NCBI GenBank assembly: GCA_940671915.1
Contig: CALNVZ010003433.1
Coordinates: 23,501,138-23,565,137, forward strand
Length of the DNA stretch: 64,000 nt
Source of the DNA: Paracentrotus lividus
Taxonomy: Eukaryota; Echinodermata; Echinoidea; Camarodonta; Echinidae
Direction of reading: 5' to 3'
Below are positions 37,701 through 49,700 of this stretch, one piece after another. How positions within the stretch are numbered: position 1 is the stretch's first letter; every line of letters begins with the position of its first letter. A program made the position numbers and the translations under genes. Under the pieces are notes generated by a model. That model was given only the letters and a program-made list of their open reading frames with translations. It was not told the DNA's origin and made no database searches.

Positions 37701-40700
37701 ACCTTAACGGTTTCAATGTCTATAATTCAAACAACTTCCTCAAAAATCTAACCTGATGAATTGTTTGAAATCGGGTCTAGGGTAATTTTGCTTGTTCAAA
37801 CAGCATTATAATGGGAGTACACTAAGATAATTTTAGGAGATGCTCTTTAGATGAACTCACCTCAAATATGAAGACACATTCACAGACATAGCTGAAGATG
37901 AGGAAAGGCATGCTCTGTACCTGATAGAATGCCTGAGAAAACACACACAAAAAAGTACATCATTGATAATAACGTTGTAAATAGATGCTCCAATTTGAAA
38001 GTGATCTCCCTCGTTTCTTATTTTCCATTCACAACAATGCAACTTTCTTTAATTCATTATTAAAATTTTTATGATAAATTGGCCTATGGAGGGAACTATT
38101 TAGGTTTGCCAGAATGCAATGCTATTGGAACAGCCTAAGAGGTAGCTGTCATTGGAGAACATCGGATGTCTTTTGCTATGGAGAGAAGTTCTGCATAAGT
38201 AACCAAACATAATATTTAAAAAAATATTTAAAAATAAATTGAACCTATACATAGAAATTTATGAAAAGACTTGGCACACTTTGAACTACTTTTTTATGTC
38301 TAAACATTACATTTTGTTTTTGCATAACCACGGAGGCATGATAGTTCAGTCGGTAGAGTGGTGGTCTCGTAACATGCGCGAGTGCCCTTTGGTAAGGCAT
38401 TAATCCCCAAAACCAAGTCCCTAGGATAGGACTTAAAGCCTGGTTGCTTATTTATAAACATGTAATTGCTTCCTTAACAGTCAGGTAAAATAAACCAAAC
38501 CAAACCAATAAAGATGCATGGAATTGAATTAAAATGTTACCTGGTACATGATTGTCCAAGAGGTGGCCACAGCCAGGCAGCATGTTAACCTGGCAAGGTT
38601 ACGGACTACAGGGCTATCAGGGTTAAGAACAAAGCGGTTGGCGTGTAGAAGAGCCTCCAGGTAGTTCTTATCACGTCGGATACAGCAGAAGGGCATCGGG
38701 TAGCGAGTGGGAACGTGGGTGGTCGATGAGGAGCTGTCAGGGGCTGACGGGTCCGACTGTGTGTTGGAGGCTACAAAAAGATTTAGACAATGACAATTAA
38801 ACGCAAGTGATTGGAAATGTTGAACACCTAAAAGGGGAGTGAAAAGCAATATATATATATTAATTTTGTATTGCTATTAAGATGAGGTTTATGGTTCACA
38901 AGGCTTTGTAAACGTAAGGTACTATCATATTTTCAGAAGGCCTGGAATGTGTTGCTTTTGTTTTGATTTATAACATGAAAATTAAATTAAATTAAAACAA
39001 AATTTGTCCAAATTAGTCCGACAAGCTCACCGTTGTTTCCGCCTTGGTTGTTGTTATTACCACTCCCTTCTCCCGTGCTGGCATTGTTATTGGCATTGGG
39101 CTGAGGGATCTGACGGGCAGGCTTTGTCGGGGGAACAAGAGGAGTTGCGGCAGCTGGAGAGGGTGGCGGAGGTCCCGTTGACGTCGGTGTCGTGGGCGCA
39201 GAACTGTTCGTAACACTGGGACTCTCTGGCTCACTGCGGTTGTCGTTTGTCGCTGTAGCCGTACCAGTGGAATGTCCGTCTTCTGGCCGGGTAACGCTGC
39301 TGGCATTGTCGGCGGTGGAGGAGCAGGAAGGATGGCCACTGCTGCTAGCGCTTGCAGTGGAGTTCTCTGACTTCTCAATGCTGTTGAAGCTGCTTCCCTT
39401 GATACTGTTGTTATTGCTGTTGTTGGGGGTATTGCTCTGAAAAATTACCAAAAGAAACATATAATCATCACAAATTACCAAACTAATGCTTTCATAGGTA
39501 CTATAGTTTACAACAATACTTAAAACTTAATAGTTATCCGCTTTCATTAGGGCACTGCTCAGAAAAGGGATGTTTTGAGCAACTCCAAAAGCAATATGTT
39601 TGATAATGAAAACTTTGAAAATAGATTGTGAACAGTACTAGTCTTTAATTGAAATCGATACCATTGTACAACTTAATGATGTAATAAATGTCTGTTCTAA
39701 GGTCAACACAACAGAGCACATAAGCTTAAGTGGTTAAATTGTTAGTGGACTGCAAGGAGTATGGTTTAGCTTTCAAATCAATTTTTGGAGGGCTAAAGGG
39801 TGGGAACTCACCGCCTGGTCGACCTTGGCTTCGCTTCTCTTACGGACAGCGCTGATTCTATCCTCAGCAACCTTCTTGATCTGATCTTTGATGGATGGGT
39901 AGTGAGTCAGTACCTCATCTAAATCTTCCTTGTTCAGCACAAACATGTCCACATTGTTCTCAGCCCTGATGAGGGAAAGCAAAGATATAAATTCCTTCAA
40001 ATGAAAGCGCTTTGTATGTTGCAGTTTAAAAAAAGCGGATGTTATTTAATATTGTGCTGGTTCAGTGGATAGAGCATCCGCTTCGTAATCGCGAGTAAAT
40101 GGGTTCCATCCCCGGCCACGTCATACCAAAAGACGTTAAAAACTGGAAGTTGCTGCCAACCTGTCTGGCGTTCAACAAGAAAGCGAAAGAGCAACGTCGA
40201 TCTGGAGCTAATCAGTAAGTGCCAAGCCCACAATCATGCAATCGGACAAAAATAATTTCTGTTTCATTTTTGTTACAGACAATAAAATTTGGAGCATTTT
40301 TTTTAATTTTTTTTTTTTTTTAATTTTTAATGTGCAGTCAGGTAAATTAGTAAAATTAGCACTAATTTTATTATTTACGAGATAATCACATGACCCTCTC
40401 TTACCTTGCTTTTGTTCCCGAGACATGCTATGACCGAACCAACAATAGACTACCAAACATTTTTCCTACTTCCCTACCCCTCATAATACCCTGCCTCACG
40501 CCTGCCTGACACGAGGTGGCGCTAGACCACTAAGGCATATATCTTCATTCTGAACAACCAATTCGACACTCGTCATAGAGACAAGGTTGGGGCCGGAGGG
40601 GCGTAAAGAGGGTCATGTGATTATCTCGTAAATAATAAAATTAGTGCTAATTTTACTAATTTACTTCAATAATCACATGACCTCTCTTACCTTGCTTAGT

Positions 40701-43700
40701 CCAAACAGACCAGCACCGACACCCTATGGTGGACAAACGAAGAGGCAGGGGGGGGCTAAGAGGACTTAGATAGTCTCGCGGTGGCCGCCGACAACGCCGA
40801 GACACCAAAAACACTCCTCGCCCATGCAAACGTCACGTAGAAATGAAATGAAGGAAAACTAGAGCGCCAGAACGCTGCCTTCAAAACATCCCAGTGGAAG
40901 CCTGCAAAGAGCGCCCAAGAAGCGCTGATACCTCTGGTATCGAGAGCTTGGAGCCTTCCTGACATCAAGGCGTCAGGACCCGCCGCTTTAAGTCCTCCAC
41001 GATCCATCGGAGATGGAGTCGGGGAAGCGGCAGAAAAGGAATCTCGAGTGAAGAAGAGTTTATCACTCTACGACGAGATTCGGATCTGGAGAGGTACCCT
41101 TAAAGGCCCTAACCGGACACCACACCTTATCCTCCGGGACCAAAGAGAAGGAGGAGAGCTGTTAGAAGCCTCATCCACAGTCCGAAGAGGAGTCTGTTCT
41201 TCGCAATGAAACGAGTTCAGGGCGAAGACGTACTCCCTGAGTTCGAACCTGATGTGGCCTCAGCAACACTAAGGGCAAGAGCGAACTTCGTCTGTGGCCT
41301 AAGGCCACCGCACCAAGAAGACAGTCTTAACTGGTCAAGAGGTGAAACGATGCTTCCGAACAATGGCTCGAAAGGGGTTAGCAAACGCCTCCAAAAACCT
41401 TTAGGCAAACTCCAAGAAGGAGCTAATGGGAGTAGACTGAGGTCTTCGCAAAAGGAAAGACCTAAGCAAGCGCTTAACTCGGAGAGTTAGAAACATTAGA
41501 GCCGTTCATGAAAACCATCGTGAATTGCCGCAATTGGCAGAACGATAGCCTCGTAAGGTCGAAAGAGAACGGCCCTTTGTCAAAAGGTGGATTTAAAAAA
41601 TCCGCAAAGACCGGGCAGGGGGCCCCTCTGGGGGAGCAACCCTTCTCTTCGACAACACTCAGAAAAGGCAGCTAGACGGAGTTATACACCGTTAGCGTCG
41701 ACTCCTCCGGCTCCCGGCCATGAGAGCCGAGGCCTCTCCGAGAAGCCAGACGAAGATTTGCCTGCGACCTGACAACTGCCACGCAGTCAAGCGAAGCCGA
41801 GTCGGGTGCTCTGAAGACCGCCGGAGATCGGCTGGCTCACAACGTCCTGCCATCGAGGGAGGTCACGGACGGCCGACCACAAGCTCGCGAAGCGAGGAAC
41901 CATGTCTGCCCGGCCAGTGCGGGGCTATAGAACATCCAAGCCCCGTCCTCCACTAGCTGGCTAGCACTAGGGGATCAGCGGAAAAGGGGGGAATGCAAAA
42001 TTCTCAACCCGCTCCAGCTGAACGAGAACGCGTCTTGAACGTACGCTCTCGGTCCCAACTCGTCATCAGCCGCTCGAAGAGGTCTGACGGAGAGACCATT
42101 CAGAGGGAGAGATTTGCCGTGGACAGGGAGTCCGCTTTAACATTCTCCCGACCCGGTAGGTACATAGGCAGACGGGAGGATACTTCTCTCCCTGCATCAT
42201 CTCCACAGTTGAGCCGTCAAGCGGTTCAAGCTCCGGGAGTGTGTGCCTCCTTGACGATTGATGTAAGCCGCCACGCTCACATTGTCCGTCAAAAAGAGAA
42301 CCGAGCGGACCTAACAGTCGATCCTGAAAAAGATCCAGGATGACTGAACCGCCAAATCTCTAACACATAGATGTGGGGAGGGAGGTCAGTTGAGACCAGT
42401 CCCCCGCCGTCCACTGACCCTCGCATAGCCGCCCCAGCCCTGGAGTGACGCGTCCGTGGAAATCGACACGGATGTAGAGTCACACACAAGGCATGCGCCC
42501 CTGGGAAGAAACACAAGGCTCTTCCACAGGGCTAGCAGCCGGGCCACCTCCAGCGGGAGGGGGACCCAGGTCCTCCGAGACGAAACTCCCAGCACGCTCC
42601 CGATCAAAATCCAACTCGGCTCCCAGGTAAACTGGTGAGCGAGTCGGAGAAGGAGCCGCTCCCTGAGTTGGCTACTAAGAGCCAATCGTCAGGTAGACGA
42701 CAAGTCTGAGGTACATGGAAGTACGCATCTGTACAAATCGAGAGATATCGCCCAATCGTCCGAGCCGAGGGAAGGAAGAATCCTGCCGAGGTGCTCGTAT
42801 GCGGATCGGCTTCCGTGTCAACAGAGTCTGAAATAGACTTCGACTCGGAGCCAACAAAAACCTCCTCCGACCAATCTGACTCGGGATCCGCTGTAGGCGG
42901 CCGAGACGAAGAAGCCTCCCGGGCAGCCCGGGTTGGGTGAACGAGAACTCCGATGTAAGCTCGGAGCGGGTCACCGATCCCACATCCCAAGAGCCGCAGG
43001 CTGGGAGGGGGAAAAACCCGGGGAGGACTTCTCGCCTTGCCATCCATACCGAAGGTAAAGGATGGCGAAGGGCGGTCCGAGCCGGGGGCACGAAGAGGCA
43101 GGCGGTTGTGACCAGGCCGGCGTCATGAGACTAGGGCCAGGCAAACCATGCCACGAGGGGTAACCTGTCCCCTCACCTCTGGGCGCGCTGAGGCCGAGGG
43201 AATAGGGGGCGAAAAAAAACCCGCTGATAGTCGGATGCGAAGGCATAACCCATCCAGGGTACCATGAAGTGGCGGCAGGTTTGAGAACCAGGTCAGAGTG
43301 TCGTTAGACAAGGGGCCATGCATTACCAAGCCACGAGGTGTAGCCTTAGTCCCGTCACCTCCTGGTGCGAAGCCCCGAGGGATAGGAGCGATAAAAACCA
43401 CCGCTTGGTAAGGGTGTGCCGATAGCGCAAAACCACCAAGGTATTCTGACTGATTATGGCGAGCGGGCGGTTCGAGACCAGCGCCAGTTTCGTTGACAAG
43501 GGCCAGGCATACAAGCCACGAGGGGTAGCTGCCCCGTCACCTCTGCGTGCAAAGCCCGTGAGGGATAGGGAGCGAAACCCGCTTAGGTAGGGAGCCGCAG
43601 GCACATAACCAACAAAGGTATCTGATTTGTGGCGGGCGATGAGACCAGGCCAGTGTCCGGTGTGACAAGGGCCAGCATACCAAGCCACAAGGGGAGAGCT

Positions 43701-46700
43701 AGTCCCGTCACCCCTGGTGCGAGCGCCAGGGATACGGGAGCGCGCAAACCCCGTTTGCGTAGGGTGCCGCAGGCACAAAACCACATAAGTATTCTGATTG
43801 AAGCGGACGTGGTTGAGACCCGGCCAGTGCGTGTGACTAAGGGCCAGGGCATCCAGGCCACCAGAGGTAGCTAGTCGCGGTCACCTCTGGTGCGAAGCCC
43901 GAGGGGATAGGAGCGAAAACCCTTGGTAGGGGTGGTTGGACCCAGGCCAGGTGTCCTGAGCGGGATAACGGATCTCCCCGGACGTCTGATAGAACGCCCG
44001 AGGGTCCGGGAGGCGGTGTTCATTGAAAACAACCCCGGCGGGCGCAGCAGTGAGCGGGTATCCAAGTGATAGCCGTAGGCTTCCGACCCATCCTGATTCA
44101 GGGTCGCTCCACAAGGTGCGGAACGAGACGGGTGCCAGAGGTCTCCCGGGGCCAGACTTGGGCTGAGGCACTCTTTTTACCGTGAGCGAAACTCCGATAG
44201 TTTAGTTCGAGTTCAGGGTCACCCGATCCCGTATCCCGGGGCTCCCTAGCCGCCTCGGCTGGACTCCCTAGGCGTGCTGTGATCCAAGCCACGACGAGGC
44301 CGACTGGCGGGTTGGTAGTGACCAGGCCCAGTTTCACGGGAACGAGGGTCCGGTTTTTGTACTTCTGCCACGAGGGGCACCATATCCCGTCACCTCTGGG
44401 GCGAAGCCCAAGGGAAGGGAGCGAGACCCGGGTAGGGTGCTGAAAGCACCCACCAAGGATGGGGATATCCGGCACTCTCGGTCTGACCAGGCAGCCGAGA
44501 GCTAGTTGCCATCCTGAACGGATAACGAAATATCCCGGACGTTCGGGGTAGAATATCCTGGCTGTCCGAGAGAGAGACCAGTCGTGTTCGGTTTGGAACG
44601 AACTCCGGGGGCGCGTCGCGTATCCCAAGGATAGCCGTAATAGCCCTGCTGGACCGCACCAGCCATGAACGATAAAGCGTTATTGACGGATGGTGGTTGG
44701 AGACATCCGGACGTGGGGGAAAGCGAGAGCCACCTTGGTTCCGCCAGCATGCAGAAACATGCGTCGGCTGCACGGGTCCCACCAAACCGTACTCGGCACC
44801 CCCCGGGGCGCATGCCTGAGCCGAGATCGTGGGCGCACCACGACTCTTCAACCCTAAGTGCAGAACAGAAACCGCAAATTTTCTTGTGGCCTACACTCGG
44901 GTACGACCGAGGAGCCCGTCTTTGTCGTCGACGAAAACTCCCGGTGCTTTGGGCGATGACCCAAAGTAAGATAGGCGTAATAGCCCTGCGAGCCACCAGC
45001 CTAGGCCGTGAACGGTCGGGTGGAGGCACTCGACGGAAAGGCGGAGCCGCCATCCTGCGGGGTTACCCCAAGGTGGAGGTGATTCCGCCAGATGCAGGAA
45101 AACTGCGGCGCACGGGTCCCAAACCGTACTCGGCACCCCCCGGGGCATGCCTGGCGAGCGACGGGCAGCGCCACGACTCTCATCCCTAAGTGAGACAGAA
45201 ACGCTAATTTTCTGTTTGCTACACTCGGGAGGGCCGGGGGGCAAGACGTCTGGATAGACGAACCCGCTCCCTTGGCCGGAGACAACGAGACGACAAGTCT
45301 TAGCACCCGGAAACGTGGACGCACGTTTTTGCTATGGGCTCTTCGGAGCTACAAAGCACCTTTTCTTTGTGTGGACTTAGAGGAGGTGGAGCAGCCGCTG
45401 GACACAATCTTGTCACTGCGTGCCTCCCCCCCCCTTACTTAGCAGTGAGGGCGAACGATCCTGGCGGTCGAAACGGACTCTCCCGTTCAGGCTGCTTCCG
45501 ATCCCGGCGAAAACGACTCGAAGAGACCAATGCCAGCCAGCCTTGTGTCGTCCTTGTCCTGTCAGAGGAGTCACTCCTGCTGTCCATGCGTATAGAACGC
45601 CTCTTGAAAAGAAAAGAACAAATAATTATGTCTTTGTAAGCCGGTTTAAAACCCACAATTCCTTAGAAAGCTAAGCAAGACAAGCGGAGACCGGCTACTT
45701 AGGCGTGTCCGGAGACTCCAAAAAAGAAAAACCCGCATTAGAACAGGCTAGACGAAGAAATAATTTTTTTTTTTTTGACGGAAAACGGGCACGAACCTCC
45801 GTAGAAACGACCAAAAAGGAAGAGTAGTGCCCACAGAGAGCGACTAACAAAGAGGCGCTCGATCACACATACACAAACACACACGCCAACAAAACAAGAT
45901 GGCGTTGCGAACAAAGACCGGATCCCAAAAGACCCGCGAAGAACCACCCCGCAAAAAGGCCACGTATTGGTCGCGGGAAAAAAAGTACAAAAATATTAAC
46001 AAAAACGTACTTAAAATGTCAAATATGTTCCTTAAAAAGGCAAGAAGGAAAACCCTCCTAATAAGGAGAACAACCCAGAGAGAAGATCGGAGAAGAGCGG
46101 GCGACTGAGTTTTCAAAAGAAAACAGGCGCTCAACGATCCGGAATCCAAAAACAACCACGTTAAAAAGAACGGGCGGGGACTGGGTGGAAACGGAAGAAA
46201 AACGTTCCGGAAAAGGACGGTTAATTCTAGGCCAAAAGTAGGGCGCCAGTAAACTAAAGCCACCCAAATTAATGCTAGGCGTAAAAGGCAGGGCTTTTTA
46301 GGAAGCGCAAATATTTTGATAATAATTCATTCAAAATCGTAAATAGGAACTATCTCACCCCCGAATAATTCAGGAACGGTCCATCAGCACGACTCGAAAA
46401 AACAGAATGAAGATATATGCCTTAAGTGGGTTTCTAGCGCCACCTCGTGTCAGGCAGGCGTGAGGCAGTGGTATTATGGGAGGGTAGGGGAAGTAGGAAA
46501 AATGTATTGTAGTCTATTGTTGGTTCGGTCATAGCATTGTTCTCGGGAACAAAAGCAAGGTAAGAGAGGGTCATGTGATTATTGAAGTAAATAAGTAAAT
46601 TAAGCAACAAATATTTATAAATCATCATCCTTCTTGAGACAAGATGTGCATTCAGTCACATTATAAGCGTATATTTTGTAATTTGATACTTGGGTTTGGG

Positions 46701-49700
46701 GATTACTGTCAAGGCCAAACTAAACCCTGATTAATTTTGATCAGTGGGGGCAAGACCATAGAGTTGAAGGTTCTTCGATTGGCATTCTGCTGCTTGCTGG
46801 AGCTTCAATGTTAACACATGGAATATAGCCTAACTAATGGATGCAGCTTGCCCTATTTTCAAGGTAAACATAAAGAAGATAGCATACCTAATGGATGCTG
46901 TCCTAGGGCAACTGAAGACCAGACTGATTTCACCAAAGAATCTCCCGGCTTGCATCGTGTCAAAGACAATGGACCCATCTTCAGAAACCACCTCCACTAC
47001 ACCGCGGTGAATGAAGAACATCTGGTTGGGAAATAAACACAGATAATTGTGGTTGAATAATTATATATCTTAATCTTACCACTTATACAGGGGCAATATT
47101 ACAGATTCTACAAAAAAAAAAAAAAAAAAAAAAACATATGACAAAATCACACTCCATTTGCTTTCACTTCAAAAATATAATTTTCATAATAGAATTGCTT
47201 TACAAGAAATTCTGGCAAATTCATTGCTCTTAATGTTACTACGGTCATAGAGCAGAGATGCAACTCAGTATCATTCAAATATGCTGAAATCGGCAAAAAA
47301 AATCCTGGAAAAACAAGCAAATTTGGGCAGAAAAGCTAAAGAAGGACTGAAAATAAAAGGGGCACATAGTATTTACATCTCAATGTGAAACGTCTCATCA
47401 CAAAATGGGTTAAACTACGATCTTGATTTAATCCACTGTCCCTTTCAAACGATGGCGTTCGTTTTCATACAATTCAACTTTAATATTTAGAGAACTTCAT
47501 GTGCCAGTAGCTTGAGCTTACTTCTTTTCCAAAGTCATGTTTGCGTACAATGTATTCCCTGTTGAGGTAGTAGACTGGCTTGATACACATGGCCAACATC
47601 TTTTGAAAGCCTATCTCTGTATTCTGGAACAATGGTACCTGTCGTAATGCAGACACAAAGAGAAAAAAGTATTTTATATCATTGGAAAGCTTGGAATCTC
47701 TAGTTCCAGAAAACACATGAAACCATAAAAAGTGATAGCAGCCAAATGTGGCTGCAGAGATATTTAGTGTAACTGACGGGTAACAAAGAAAAGGTACAGA
47801 CAACATTTGGATCTCTTAGATCTCTTCCAACGGATCACAATATAAGTGGGCTTGACAGCAATGAATACTGGTGACTAATGTTTTTAGCCACCTGGGGGCA
47901 ATTCACCAAGTCGACCGTAAATTAAGAATGTCTTTACGTACGCCTGGGACATGTTCTTGGGTGCTATGCTGATCACATGCTTCATTTAGCACAAGAACTG
48001 ATCACCAGTCGTTCGTAACTTACGAAGTACTTTTGAAACACAGGCCAGGGAGGTGTTTCACTAAGTTGTTCATAACTTACAGACAACTTTACGAACGATT
48101 GGTGATCAGTTCTTGTGCCAAATTATTGAGAATTTAATTCGTATAGCACCGAAGGACATGTTCCAGTAGTTCATAAAGTCATCCGTAACTTTACAAAAGA
48201 CTTGGTGAAACACAGCCTAAGTCACAATTTTACAATTCCTCCAAGGGAGAAGCGTGCTGACCTTGTTGATAATCCCTTGATAGAGGTTGAGGGAGACATC
48301 AGCTTTGAGAGCCAGAGGAAGACCGTCAAACAGAGAGTCAGGTTCAACGCCCTTGGTCCGAAGCCACATGTAGTTGTAGTAGACGTCAACGTGCTGGGCC
48401 AAAGATTTCTCAATGGCCTGATCCTATTTTGAAATTCAATGTAAGGGGGGGGGGATTATTAGTTTTATTTACATTCTAGTAATAAAATGCATGTTCCTCA
48501 ACCATATGTAGTTAGGCACAGATCCAGCATTGGCTAGCACTGACAAAGGATTTTATCAGCCCAAGTGTCTGAGGATAATAATGGCTCTACTACCAGAAGC
48601 AGATGCAGCATTGGCTAGCACTGACAAAGCATTTTATCGGCCCAAGTGTCCGAGGATCAAAGCGGCTTAAGTATGCTTGTGCATGGGCTGATATAATCCT
48701 TTGTTAGAGCTGATGCTGTGACCATCTGCATCACTAAAACCATCACAACTATTAAACATGACCAAATCATTACTTAAACCATTACCAATATTTGTCTGAA
48801 AATACGTACCAAAACCATTAGAATTATCAACAACACACAATTCTATTATTATTCCTAAAATAATACTATTATTTAGCTGTGCTTTGAAAAGATACAATCA
48901 ATCTTGTGATTGATATCAATCGTAAGTCTATGGTAAACCATGTACAATCATTCGTAAGATTGATCGTATCTCTATATGTTACGGGCAGTGGAGGTTTTTT
49001 TTTTTTATGTTAGGAAGCTTCCCATGGTATCCTGCTGTCTGGGCATCTGTGTTGGCAATACAACATTACCGCTACTATCATCAAAACCATTACTAATTCC
49101 CATACAATTTCCAAAATATGTATACCAAATCGTTTACCATGACCATCATCTGTTAACATAAACTGCTGGTACTATTATCATCAATTTCAATAATACTGTC
49201 ATCTACCTTGAGGTATCTTTTGATGGCTGTAAGCTTCTCCTGGTATCGTGCTCTCTGGGCGTCTGCGTTGGCCAAACTGGCTGCTACGCTAGCTATGATG
49301 TACCCGAAAAAGACAATACCAACGATCATCGAGAAGAGAGCCAAAATCATCTGGGGAAAACAAAACAATGTGAATTTGTAAATTTTTATTATACTTAATT
49401 CATCAACAACATCACCGATAGATTTTAAGATTCTGAGATACTGGGTTATATGCAAAACATGTTTATATCAAACTTTAGCCTTTCAAATAACACAATATTG
49501 AACAGCTTGTACAACTCATAAACTACAGTCAGAGGATCAAAGGTGAAAGGAGTTACATTTATTATGGCAAAATTTACATTTGCTTTTGGCAAATTGAACC
49601 TTTCCTAGGTAGAAGCAACTCGGATTCGAAGCCCATAGATCTGCAATCGAAAAGCTGAAGATCAAATCAATTTGCGAGGCTTTGTATCAGGAAAACTACC

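Larger units (their letters stand above)
40342..46590 (-). mobile_element. Degenerate DIRS-type tyrosine-recombinase retrotransposon
   Basis: A 6.2 kb GC-rich block in the intron between two CNGK exons. Its ~190-210 bp ends are inverted repeats of each other (40342-40553 and 46402-46590). An internal complementary region at 40609-40690 joins the complement of both outer ends. On the minus strand the order is a repeat-rich 5' third, RT remnant, RNase H, then tyrosine-recombinase C-terminus. That architecture, with inverted rather than direct terminal repeats, is specific to the DIRS order. Frames are broken in several places and the RT core is missing, so it is dead. DIRS elements normally leave no target duplication. 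Confidence 0.88.

Noticed and set aside
40342..46590. GC-rich block as bacterial contamination or horizontally acquired genes
   Set aside because: Its ends are inverted repeats and the minus strand carries DIRS-type RT, RNase H and recombinase motifs. The many long plus-strand frames are shadows in GC-rich DNA.
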